DNA of 5,404 nt, taken from positions 1 to 5,404 of the forward strand of contig CAIPBN010000089.1 in assembly GCA_903863315.1 (NCBI GenBank), read 5' to 3'. Positions 1 to 5,404 of the stretch are shown here, in pieces. The stretch's first letter is position 1. The number at the start of each line of letters is the position of its first letter. The notes under the pieces were generated by a model. The model made no database searches. It was not told the origin of the DNA and saw nothing but the letters and a program-made list of their open reading frames with translations. The position numbers were made by a program, and so were the translations under genes. The DNA comes from an uncultured Verrucomicrobiota bacterium (GTDB taxonomy: Bacteria; Verrucomicrobiota; Verrucomicrobiia; Limisphaerales; SXTU01).

Positions 1-656
1 CAGTAACGGCACCAGTAATACAGCATCAACACGCACTCTTTCTCGAACTCCAGCAGCCCCTCCTTCGTGCGCCACCACTCGTCCACCGTGTATTCCGGCA
101 TGGCCACAGCTAACACGCTGGCCCGCACGCCGGCGGGCTGGAGCAGCCGCCGCGCGAGCCAAGCCTTGCGCCGCGTGGCAAACGGCTCCGTGGGCAGCAC
201 CACCTGCGTCACCCGGTTGCTCTGCGCCCACCCGAGCAAGGCGGTCATCCCGCTGTGCATCGTGGCCAGTTCCTCCCCGACGAGCACTACGGCCGAGTCC
301 GGCACGCCCGTTTCACGAAGCACCTGCAACCGCCCCTGAAGCATTGGAGGGGTGATGCCGGCGCGATCCGTGGGCCGCGTCTCGCTGCGCAGGAGAACCA
401 TGCGCTGAACCTTCCCTTCCCGAAACCAGTCCACCGACCGGTCGCGCAACGGCAGCCGCGCCCCGTCACTCAATGCAACCACTTCGGCCGAAGTGAACTC
501 GTCGGTCACAACCCACATCCAGCCCATGGCCCGCAGCACCGGCTGCCAGCAGCACAGGCCAAACACCAGCAGACCGAGTCCACCCACCAGCAACCAGCGC
601 ACCCGCCGCCGCCAGCAACTTGGGGAGGAGCCACTACTTGAGGGCGTAGAGGACAC
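1..656 (-). CDS. Diverged YdcF/DUF218-like membrane protein, partial (C-terminus off left edge)
   Basis: The frame is open from position 656 to the left edge (218 codons, no stop). The likely start is GTG at 654-656, with GGAG 10 nt upstream at 667-670, overlapping the end of the preceding gene by 23 nt; ATG at 525-527 would cut off the membrane anchor. The N-terminus has a basic RRR (residues 16-18), then a hydrophobic segment (about 21-36), so it is probably a type II membrane protein with its domain outside the cytoplasm. It aligns almost gap-free with the upstream neighbour: WQ near 37, M44, WVV at 48-50, D52, A57, then E58 where the neighbour has D58; later TEPFATRR matches TDPYHTRR, and both end in an E/D-EWW region and a hydrophobic tail rich in Tyr. 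The GGG motif of the family is replaced by SDG and the His of YHTRR by Ala, so ordinary YdcF-type chemistry is doubtful. By comparison with the paralogue only a few residues should be missing. Function unknown; family membership rests mainly on the paralogue. Confidence 0.75.
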   Translation of the reverse strand, partial: MSSTPSSSGSSPSCWRRRVRWLLVGGLGLLVFGLCCWQPVLRAMGWMWVVTDEFTSAEVVALSDGARLPLRDRSVDWFREGKVQRMVLLRSETRPTDRAGITPPMLQGRLQVLRETGVPDSAVVLVGEELATMHSGMTALLGWAQSNRVTQVVLPTEPFATRRKAWLARRLLQPAGVRASVLAVAMPEYTVDEWWRTKEGLLEFEKECVLMLYYWCRY

Positions 657-1293
657 TCTTGATCAACTCCGACTGAAATGCCGTGACCCCACGTTCGTCC
701 CGCCACCATTCCTGCCAGCGGTAGCCCGGTGGGTCCACCACCGTGACGAGCAGCCGCGTCTCCGAGCCATTGAACAGCTTGCGTCCGTGCCGGCTGAGGC
801 GACGGGTGTGATAGGGGTCCGTGGGCACCAAGATCGTCCGCGCGTGGTGCTGTTCAGCCCAGGCGCGCACGGCCAGGATCTCGTCGTGCGTGCTGTTGAC
901 CCCACGTCCGATGATCTGCTGCGCGCTCCGGGGCACACCCTCATGTTCCAGCACCCGGCCGATCAACTCGGTTTCTGGGCTGACGGTCCGGCCCAGGCTC
1001 ACGTCCTCCACCGAGAGGGCTATGTCAGGGTAAAGCACCCGCGTCGTCTGGCCGTCCTTAAACAGCCGTGCAGCAGCGAAGGTGCGATATTGGGAGCCGC
1101 CGCCAAGAACGACGATGGCGTCCGCACGCTCAACGGGATCGTTCACGACCCAGGCGTGAACCATGGCTGCCAGCCAGCGCTCGCGAGTTTGCCAAGCTGC
1201 GACCGCGAGCACGCAACCCAGCAGGCTGGCCGCGAGGAAAACCCTTAGCCAACGCCGGCGAAGGAGGGACTGGGCGGGAGCGTCGGAGGCCAT
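634..1293 (-). CDS. YdcF/ElyC/SanA-family (DUF218) single-pass membrane protein
   Basis: A 219-aa protein. The ATG at 1291-1293 is preceded by GAGGG 7 nt upstream; an in-frame upstream ATG at 1410 lies inside rfbB and is not used here. Residues 12-14 are RRR, followed by a transmembrane segment (about 17-34), then a DUF218 domain. Visible family motifs are ADAIVVLGGG (57-66), an R at 70 and a KDG turn at 79-81, EGVP at 118-121, NSTHDE at 133-138 in the place of the usual S/N-T-x-E-N stretch, and VPTDPYHTRR at 156-165. The C-terminus carries EWW and a hydrophobic tail. Family members such as SanA and ElyC in E. coli are envelope proteins linked to peptidoglycan and surface-polymer homeostasis, and their biochemical activity is poorly defined. 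Its place 10 bp after rfbB and directly before a paralogue suggests a role in assembly or remodelling of the glycan made by this operon. The family call is fairly secure; the role is inferred. Confidence 0.88.
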   Translation of the reverse strand: MASDAPAQSLLRRRWLRVFLAASLLGCVLAVAAWQTRERWLAAMVHAWVVNDPVERADAIVVLGGGSQYRTFAAARLFKDGQTTRVLYPDIALSVEDVSLGRTVSPETELIGRVLEHEGVPRSAQQIIGRGVNSTHDEILAVRAWAEQHHARTILVPTDPYHTRRLSRHGRKLFNGSETRLLVTVVDPPGYRWQEWWRDERGVTAFQSELIKSVLYALK

Positions 1294-1300
1294 GGAAATG

Positions 1301-1306
1301 CCCTCA
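1301..1306 (-). promoter_or_regulatory. Ribosome binding site overlapping the rfbB stop codon
   Basis: On the minus strand the rfbB stop reads TGAGGG, so the TGA shares bases with a strong Shine-Dalgarno GAGGG. The spacer to the ATG of the YdcF-like gene is 7 nt. This fixes the start of that gene and points to translational coupling within one transcript. Confidence 0.7.
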
Positions 1307-2302
1307 ACTGCGCGGCTGGTCGAGATACCACCGCACCGTTTCGTGGATGCCAGACTCAAAGGTGTGCGCGGGCCGCCAGCCGAGTTCACGCTGGATTTTC
1401 GCGGCGTCAATCGCGTAGCGGCGGTCGTGGCCGGGGCGATCTTTCACGAACGTGATGAGCTGGCGGGAATTGCCGCCAAGCTGCGGGGCGAGTTCATCCA
1501 CAAGGTCGCAGATGAGTTCCACAATGCGGAGGTTGGCCCACTCGTTGTGCCCGCCGATGCAGTAGGTCTCGCCGGAGCGCCCACGGGTGAGCGCCTGCCA
1601 GAGCGCCTGCGCGTGGTCGGTCACGTAGAGCCAGTCGCGCACGTTCAGGCCATCGCCATAGACCGGGATGGGCTGCCGGGCCGCCACTTTGCCGATGACC
1701 ACGGGGATGAGCTTCTCCGGATATTGGCGCGGGCCGTAGTTGTTCGAGCAGTTGGTGATCACCGTGTCCAAGCCGTAAGTGTGGTGATACGCGCGGACAA
1801 GGTGGTCGCTGGCGGCCTTGCTGGCGGAATAGGGTGAGTTTGGCGCGTAGGGTGAGGTCTCGGTGAAGTGGCCGGTAGGACCGAGGCTGCCGAAGACTTC
1901 ATCGGTGCTGACGTGAAGAAAGCGGGTCTGGGATCTGGAGTCTGGGGTCTGGAGCCACGCAGCGCGGCAGGCTTCGAGCAGGTTGAAGGTGCCGACGATG
2001 TTCGTCTGGATGAAGTCGCCGGGGCCTTCGATAGAGCGGTCCACATGCGACTCCGCGGCCAAGTGCATGACGTGCGTGATGGCGTGCTCGCGGACGACAC
2101 GAAGGACGGCGGGCTTGTCGCGCAGGTCCACGCGCTCGAAGCGGTATTTCGGGTTGTGCGCAACACCCGCAGCATTTTCCAGACGCCCGGCGTAGGTGAG
2201 GCAGTCGAGGTTGACCACCCGGACGAGTTCGGGCTGTTCGATGACATGCTCAAGGACATGCGACCCAATGAATCCGCAGCCGCCGGTGACGAGGAGATTC
2301 AT
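1304..2302 (-). CDS. rfbB: dTDP-glucose 4,6-dehydratase
   Basis: A complete 332-aa protein, the usual length for RfbB/RmlB of the extended short-chain dehydrogenase/reductase family. It converts dTDP-glucose to dTDP-4-keto-6-deoxyglucose, the branch point for rhamnose and many other deoxysugars, in the cytosol with bound NAD+. The N-terminal Rossmann motif is TGGCGFIG (residues 6-13, G7/G10/G13), followed by NLDCLTYAG (31-39). HLAAESHVDRSI (80-91) is the family signature. The catalytic set is present: STDE at 132-135 (T133, D134, E135) and Y158xxxK162. The sugar-nucleotide-binding C-terminal part shows NNYGPRQYPEKLIP (187-200), the YGDGxNVRDWLYVxDH stretch (215-230) and RPGHDRRYAID (289-299). 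The start ATG at 2302 is supported by GAGG and AGG upstream. An unusual loop at about 117-126 is encoded by a 7-bp tandem repeat. No rfbA, rfbC or rfbD is visible in the window, so the final sugar cannot be named. Confidence 0.97.
   Translation of the reverse strand: MNLLVTGGCGFIGSHVLEHVIEQPELVRVVNLDCLTYAGRLENAAGVAHNPKYRFERVDLRDKPAVLRVVREHAITHVMHLAAESHVDRSIEGPGDFIQTNIVGTFNLLEACRAAWLQTPDSRSQTRFLHVSTDEVFGSLGPTGHFTETSPYAPNSPYSASKAASDHLVRAYHHTYGLDTVITNCSNNYGPRQYPEKLIPVVIGKVAARQPIPVYGDGLNVRDWLYVTDHAQALWQALTRGRSGETYCIGGHNEWANLRIVELICDLVDELAPQLGGNSRQLITFVKDRPGHDRRYAIDAAKIQRELGWRPAHTFESGIHETVRWYLDQPRS
1927..1954 (+). repeat. 4 x 7-bp tandem repeat inside rfbB
   Basis: Four consecutive heptamers on the plus strand: TCTGGGA, TCTGGAG, TCTGGGG, TCTGGAG. 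The consensus is TCTGGRR, with units 2 and 4 identical. In the rfbB frame (minus strand) it encodes residues 117-126, LQTPDSRSQT, just before the conserved RFLHVSTDE. Because 7 is not a multiple of 3, gain or loss of one unit would frameshift rfbB; only three-unit steps (21 bp, 7 residues) preserve the frame. The segment falls in a loop where RfbB homologues vary in length and sequence, so the protein may tolerate it. Confidence 0.85.
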
Positions 2303-2317
2303 TCACGCCTAGCCTCA
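2303..2317 (-). promoter_or_regulatory. rfbB ribosome binding site overlapping the carbamoyltransferase stop
   Basis: The carbamoyltransferase stop TGA (2315-2317) is followed by GG, giving TGAGG. GAGG at 2313-2316 lies 10 nt before the rfbB ATG, and a second AGG at 2308-2310 lies 5 nt before it. Either could serve as the Shine-Dalgarno sequence. The arrangement supports cotranscription and coupled translation. Confidence 0.6.
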
Positions 2318-4066
2318 ATTGTTCCGGGTGATCATCCAGTCACCCAGCACCAGCACGTCCATCTTGGTGCGCAGGAAGCAGTCCAACGCCTCTTGCGGAC
2401 GGCAGACGACAGGTTCGTTCTCGTTGAACGAGGTGTTCAGCACTATTGGCACGCCGGTCAGCGCGCGATAGCTCTCGATGAGCCGGTGGTAGCGCGGGTT
2501 GGTCTCCTTATGCACCGTCTGGAGTCTCCCCGAACCGTCCACGTGTGTGGTGGCGGGAATCTGGGCGCGCTTTTCCGGGCGCACTTGGAAAACTTCCATC
2601 ATGAAGGGCACATCGTCTTCCTGCTCGAACCATTCGGCCACATGCTCGCGCAATATCGAGGGGGCGAAGGGACGGAAGCTCTCGCGGCGTTTGATCTTGA
2701 GGTTGAGAATGTCCTTCATGTCCGCCCGGCGCGGGTCGCCGAGGATGGAGCGGTTGCCCAACGCACGCGGCCCCCATTCCATCCGGCCTTGAAACCAGCC
2801 GATGACTTTCCCTTCGGTGATGGCTTGCGCGGTGCGCTGGCAGAGTGCGCCTTCGTCAGCGATGCGTTCGACCATGCAGTGCTCGGCTTGGATGGCGGCG
2901 GCTTTGCTGTCGAGCAGCGTCTTCATCTCGGCATCGGTAGCACCGGGTCCCCAATAGCCGTGGTCCATGTGCGGACGCGACTTCACGTCGCCGAGGCGGT
3001 TGGCGACCACGAACGCGGAACCGATGGCCCCACCCGCGTCGCCAGCAGCCGCAGGCAGATACATCCGCTTGAACGGGGAGTTGCGATAGACCTTGCCGTT
3101 GGCGACCGAGTTCATCGCACAACCACCGGAGAAGGCGAGGTTGGAGCACCGATATTTTGCGTGCAGTGACTGGAGCAAGGCGAAGCAGGCCTCCTCATAC
3201 ATAGCCTGGGCGGAGCGGGCTAGGTCCTTGTGCCGTTGGTCGAGTGTCTCGCCTTTCTGGCGCGCGGGTCCGAGCAGCTTTTCCAACGCCGGGCTGAAGA
3301 CGGTGCCAATCTCCGGCGAGCAATTGTCCCAAGTGTAGTGGACGTTCTCGCGGTGGTGCCGGAAAAACTCCAAGCCCAGTTTGAACGTGCCATCGGGCTG
3401 GATGCGCACCACCTGCCGCATCTGCTCCATGAACTTCGGCTCGCCATAGGGAGCCAGGCCCATGACCTTGTATTCGTCACCGTAGTGGGGAAAGCCAATG
3501 TGCTGCGTGATGGCCGTGTAAAACAGCCCGAGGGAATGCGGGAAAAAGATTCGTCCGTCGATCTGAATGCCGTCCCCTCGGCCCATGCCCCACGCAGAGC
3601 TGGCGAAATCTCCAAAGCCATCCACGGAGAGGCACACCGCCTCATCGAAATTCCCGACATGGAAGGCCGATGCCAAATGCGCGAGGTGGTGCTCCACGTG
3701 ATGCACTTGTGCCCGCAGCGCCTCGCCCGGCAATGCCGCGCGCAGAGCATCCTCGAAGGATGCCGCGCGACGAATGTTGCGGATGCGGTTGAGGATGAGC
3801 TTCGGGCTCGGCATCCGCCGCAACGCATAGGCAACCCGGCGGAAATTATTGACGCTTGGGTCACGGTTGATGGCCACGTGTTCCACATCGGCCAGCTTCA
3901 GGCCACCTTCCTGCAACACGTAGCGGATCGCCTCGGAGGGCATGCCGGACCAGTGCTTGATCCGCCGGAACCGCTCCTCCTCGGCACAGGCGACCAGCTC
4001 GCCATCCCGCACGAGGCAGGCGGAAGAGTCCCCGTGAAACGCGTTTAATCCAAGAATGAAGGACAT
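2315..4066 (-). CDS. NodU/CmcH-family O-carbamoyltransferase
   Basis: A complete 583-aa protein, typical for the family (NodU, TobZ, CmcH), which moves a carbamoyl group from carbamoyl phosphate, through an adenylated intermediate, to a hydroxyl of a sugar or natural product. The N-terminal Kae1-like half opens with ILGLNAFHGDSSA (4-16) and shows EEERF (29-33), the metal-binding HxxxH in HHVEHHLAH (H126, H130), SVDGFGD (147-153), and GDEYKVMGLAPYG (196-208). FSGGCAMNSVANG (312-324) and GDAGGAIGSA (342-351) follow. The C-terminal domain has GWFQGRMEWGPRALGNRSIL (423-442), RESFRPFAPS (461-470) and NTSFNENEP (544-552), all family hallmarks, so it should be active. ATG at 4066 was chosen because the family N-terminus begins there; the open frame continues upstream into the regulator but without family-like sequence. 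Its ribosome binding site is weak (only GGG about 9 nt upstream). It lies 12 bp before rfbB, implying a sugar or glycan acceptor; the exact acceptor is not deducible. Confidence 0.96.
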   Translation of the reverse strand: MSFILGLNAFHGDSSACLVRDGELVACAEEERFRRIKHWSGMPSEAIRYVLQEGGLKLADVEHVAINRDPSVNNFRRVAYALRRMPSPKLILNRIRNIRRAASFEDALRAALPGEALRAQVHHVEHHLAHLASAFHVGNFDEAVCLSVDGFGDFASSAWGMGRGDGIQIDGRIFFPHSLGLFYTAITQHIGFPHYGDEYKVMGLAPYGEPKFMEQMRQVVRIQPDGTFKLGLEFFRHHRENVHYTWDNCSPEIGTVFSPALEKLLGPARQKGETLDQRHKDLARSAQAMYEEACFALLQSLHAKYRCSNLAFSGGCAMNSVANGKVYRNSPFKRMYLPAAAGDAGGAIGSAFVVANRLGDVKSRPHMDHGYWGPGATDAEMKTLLDSKAAAIQAEHCMVERIADEGALCQRTAQAITEGKVIGWFQGRMEWGPRALGNRSILGDPRRADMKDILNLKIKRRESFRPFAPSILREHVAEWFEQEDDVPFMMEVFQVRPEKRAQIPATTHVDGSGRLQTVHKETNPRYHRLIESYRALTGVPIVLNTSFNENEPVVCRPQEALDCFLRTKMDVLVLGDWMITRNN

Positions 4067-4112
4067 GGGAACTACCCGGCGAATTCGGGCAAGCTGCCGC
4101 CCTTGGTCGCGA

Positions 4113-4128
4113 GCCGGAGAACTCCGGC
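4113..4128. repeat. Short hairpin-forming inverted repeat in the carbamoyltransferase leader
   Basis: GCCGGAG-AA-CTCCGGC, 7-bp perfect arms, or a 6-bp stem with a 4-nt loop in RNA. It lies 47 bp before the carbamoyltransferase ATG and is not followed by a T-run on the minus strand, so it is not a standard intrinsic terminator. It may be a leader structure, a protein site, or chance in GC-rich DNA. Confidence 0.4.
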
Positions 4129-4161
4129 CAGACCATGCTGGCAAACCGTCTTCAGTTGTCT

Positions 4162-4215
4162 GTTTCGCGACATCAAGGTCGGAAACCATCCGCTGCCCGG
4201 CTGCCCGCGCGAAAC
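4162..4215. repeat. 8-bp perfect inverted repeat just after the regulator gene
   Basis: The arms GTTTCGCG (4162-4169) and CGCGAAAC (4208-4215) are perfect reverse complements separated by 38 bp, starting 5 bp beyond the regulator's stop codon. The loop contains a short direct repeat (GCTGCCCG, 4192-4199 and again at 4201-4207 nearly complete). In the transcript it could close a long stem-loop between regulator and carbamoyltransferase. The 154-bp spacer (4067-4220) that holds it contains no gene I can support. Confidence 0.4.
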
Positions 4216-4220
4216 CGGCG

Positions 4221-4760
4221 CTATTTGCCCAGGAATCGAATGAGCAACGGCAACATCCCGGCGGCGCGTTGATGCCAAGTGCCCAAGCGATCCACCCGCG
4301 CGGCCAAGACTTTGCGCTGCGTGGCGGGTGCCTCGGCGACCAAGCGCCGCAGGCGGCCCAACCGCTCCTCGCCACTTTCCAAATGGGGCTCGATCTGCTC
4401 CTTGAGGAAGCCACTGGCCAACGCTCGCAAGCCAGTCTCAGCCTCGTAGCGATCCGAACGGCTGCCGTCCAGCTCCGCCAGCCGGATGGCGCCGGTCGAA
4501 CGCAGAAATTTCAGCCCCTGGCTCGCCGAGCCCTTGCTGATGTCAAGCCGGACAGCCACCGCGTCCAAACTCAACGGCTCAACGGATATGTAGAGCAAAC
4601 CATAGATCTGCCCGACTGACTTGGGCAGCCCCACCACTTGCGCGAGTCCCACAAACAAATCGACCGCTTCCGCTTCCAACGGGGCCAGTCCACCGACCGA
4701 CGACGGCATTCCCATAGGGGTGCCGGTGGTGGTTTTGGTGGAGTAGGCGATCTGAGCCAT
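4221..4760 (-). CDS. GbsR/MarR-family winged-helix transcriptional regulator
   Basis: A protein of 179 aa if started at ATG 4760. Another in-frame ATG at 4784 would add 8 residues, and one at 4715 would remove 15; none has a clear Shine-Dalgarno sequence, so the start is uncertain. After a low-complexity Ser/Thr/Gly/Met-rich N-terminus comes the GbsR-like core: EAVDLFVGLAQVVGLPKSVGQIYGLLY (31-57), then a winged helix with LSLDAVAVRLDISKGSASQGLKFLRSTGAI (63-92), the recognition helix being around SKGSASQGLKFL, and a wing near DGSRSDRYEAE. The C-terminal part is helical and Arg/Glu-rich, likely for dimerisation. GbsR in Bacillus represses choline/glycine betaine genes; members elsewhere have other ligands. 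Its position, codirectional and 154 bp before a glycan operon, suggests it controls that operon and perhaps itself. The family is well supported; the ligand and targets are unknown. Confidence 0.88.
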   Translation of the reverse strand: MAQIAYSTKTTTGTPMGMPSSVGGLAPLEAEAVDLFVGLAQVVGLPKSVGQIYGLLYISVEPLSLDAVAVRLDISKGSASQGLKFLRSTGAIRLAELDGSRSDRYEAETGLRALASGFLKEQIEPHLESGEERLGRLRRLVAEAPATQRKVLAARVDRLGTWHQRAAGMLPLLIRFLGK

Positions 4761-4798
4761 GAACAAGCGATTCCAACATGTCATGCCCGGGGCTGTGT

Positions 4799-4816
4799 GT
4801 TCAAGAATTTTTGAAC
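4799..4816. promoter_or_regulatory. Operator-like near-palindrome upstream of the regulator gene
   Basis: The plus strand reads GTTCAAGAATTTTTGAAC: arms GTTCAA and TTGAAC are perfect reverse complements with an AATT centre; only one base pair of the 18-bp dyad mismatches (4805/4810). It lies 38 bp before the regulator's ATG at 4760. A further half-site GTTCAA occurs at 4848-4853, which reads TTGAAC on the minus strand and resembles a -35 box, but no good -10 is seen at the right distance. The stretch is AT-rich against GC-rich surroundings. Autoregulation by the GbsR-like protein is an inference. Confidence 0.5.
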
Positions 4817-4880
4817 TTTTGAGAATCGGCGAATGGCTCCGTTACCTGTTCAACCGCCGCTCCGCACCAACCCCACCGCG

Positions 4881-5404
4881 TCACTGAATCGGCGCGCGCA
4901 CCGCTTGTCCCGGGGTGACGCCAGGCTGTAGCGCACCGCCTCGCACGACAAAGATCCCGCCCACCAGCACATGCTGGATGCCAATGGATGACTGGTTCGG
5001 CTGCTCGTAGGTCGCCCGATCCAGCACCTTCGCCGCATCGAACACCACCAAGTCCGCATCGGCCGCCAAGCGCACCCGGCCCTTGTGCTTCATTCCAGGC
5101 ACCCGCTCTTCGAGCCGGCGCGCGGGCAGCAGCGCCAACTTCTCCACCGCCTGCATCAACGTGAGCGCACCCGTCTCCCGCACGTAGCGGCCCAGCACGC
5201 GCGCACTGGTGCCGGCATGCCGCGGATGGCCGGGCAGACCGTCGCTGGCAATCATCGTCAGCGGATGTGTCAATGCAGCCCGCACGACTGATTCAGGATT
5301 CGAGTGGACAATGACCATGCCACCCGCCTGCCGGAACTTCGCAAAGCTCTCGGCCGTGAGCCGCTCGCCCGTCGCGGCCCATTGCAAATCGCCGTAATCA
5401 ATGC
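4881..5404 (-). CDS. Amidohydrolase, N-acyl-D-amino-acid deacylase-like, C-terminal part (N-terminus off right edge)
   Basis: The frame is open from the right edge to TGA at 4881-4883, showing the last 173 residues of what is normally a protein of roughly 500 aa. The visible part starts IDYGDLQWAATGERLT and then has VIVHSNPES (about 30-38 of the fragment), followed by IASDG (51-55), whose Asp is the usual metal/catalytic residue of metal-dependent amidohydrolases. HPRHAGTSARVLGRYVRE (59-76) and the PARRL and AADADLVVFD stretches near the end are typical of D-aminoacylase and related enzymes, the latter belonging to the small composite beta domain. Such enzymes hydrolyse N-acyl-D-amino acids or similar amides; the true substrate cannot be told from this fragment. 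The metal-binding HxH motif lies outside the window. It is separated from the regulator by about 120 bp and is probably not part of the glycan operon. Confidence 0.9.
   Translation of the reverse strand, partial: IDYGDLQWAATGERLTAESFAKFRQAGGMVIVHSNPESVVRAALTHPLTMIASDGLPGHPRHAGTSARVLGRYVRETGALTLMQAVEKLALLPARRLEERVPGMKHKGRVRLAADADLVVFDAAKVLDRATYEQPNQSSIGIQHVLVGGIFVVRGGALQPGVTPGQAVRAPIQ

Noticed and set aside
493..1248. A 251-codon plus-strand open frame opposite the two YdcF-like genes
   Set aside because: It crosses the junction of two well-supported minus-strand genes and starts with a low-complexity Pro/Gln/Arg-rich segment typical of shadow frames.
1868..3169. A 433-codon open frame on the plus strand opposite rfbB and the carbamoyltransferase
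   Set aside because: It lies antisense to two genes with unmistakable family motifs, its translation shows no recognisable domain, and long antisense frames are expected in GC-rich DNA.
3230..4048. A 272-codon plus-strand open frame opposite the carbamoyltransferase
   Set aside because: Antisense shadow of the carbamoyltransferase; the protein has no recognisable fold or plausible ribosome binding context.
4113..4128. Intrinsic terminator between regulator and carbamoyltransferase
   Set aside because: The hairpin is not followed by a T-run in the direction of transcription.
4072..4173. A possible 33-aa leader peptide ending 5 nt before the carbamoyltransferase start
   Set aside because: It has no clear Shine-Dalgarno sequence, and its frame is simply open from inside the regulator gene; nothing in the peptide suggests a regulatory stall sequence.
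4067..4414. N-terminal extension of the carbamoyltransferase frame into the regulator gene
   Set aside because: The 116 extra residues are Arg/Ser/Trp-rich, overlap a real gene in another frame, and lie before the point where the family's conserved N-terminus begins at ATG 4066.
1..5404. CRISPR array, tRNA/rRNA gene, insertion sequence or attachment site
   Set aside because: I saw no regularly spaced repeats, no cloverleaf or rRNA-like segment, no transposase and no terminal inverted repeats flanked by target duplications.

Overview
This is a GC-rich, densely coding bacterial window in which every gene I can support lies on the minus strand. The layout, with a glycan-modifying carbamoyltransferase, an RfbB-type dehydratase, paired YdcF-like membrane proteins and a GbsR/MarR-type regulator, suggests an exopolysaccharide or cell-surface glycan locus. 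The overall look (a GbsR-like regulator beside polysaccharide genes, a D-aminoacylase-like amidohydrolase with a YGD-QW-ATGERLT stretch) makes me lean to Verrucomicrobiota or a relative. That is an inference from family resemblance, and no rRNA or marker gene is present to confirm it.

Reading in the direction of transcription, from the right edge leftwards: (1) the C-terminal part of an amidohydrolase of the N-acyl-D-amino-acid deacylase type enters from the right edge and stops at 4881. (2) A spacer of about 120 bp holds an 18-bp near-palindrome (GTTCAA/TTGAAC arms) that could be an operator. (3) A GbsR/MarR-family winged-helix regulator ends at 4221. (4) A leader of about 154 bp carries two inverted repeats and no convincing gene. 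(5) A complete NodU/CmcH-type O-carbamoyltransferase (583 aa) follows. (6) Next is a complete dTDP-glucose 4,6-dehydratase (RfbB, 332 aa). (7) Then comes a YdcF/DUF218-type single-pass membrane protein (219 aa). (8) A second, diverged YdcF/DUF218-type paralogue runs off the left edge with only its extreme C-terminus missing.

Genes 5-8 look like one operon. The carbamoyltransferase stop and the rfbB start are 12 bp apart, the rfbB stop and the first ydcF-like start are 10 bp apart, and the second ydcF-like gene probably starts inside the end of the first. At the first two junctions the TGA stop is embedded in the next gene's Shine-Dalgarno sequence (TGAGG).

A plausible joint role is that RfbB makes dTDP-4-keto-6-deoxyglucose, the carbamoyltransferase O-carbamoylates a sugar or glycan, and the YdcF-like proteins act at the membrane in envelope glycan assembly or remodelling. 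The regulator would control the set. The most notable points are the tandem YdcF pair in which the second copy has lost the family's glycine motif, the operator-like palindrome before the regulator, and a 4 x 7-bp tandem repeat inside rfbB that encodes part of a surface loop.
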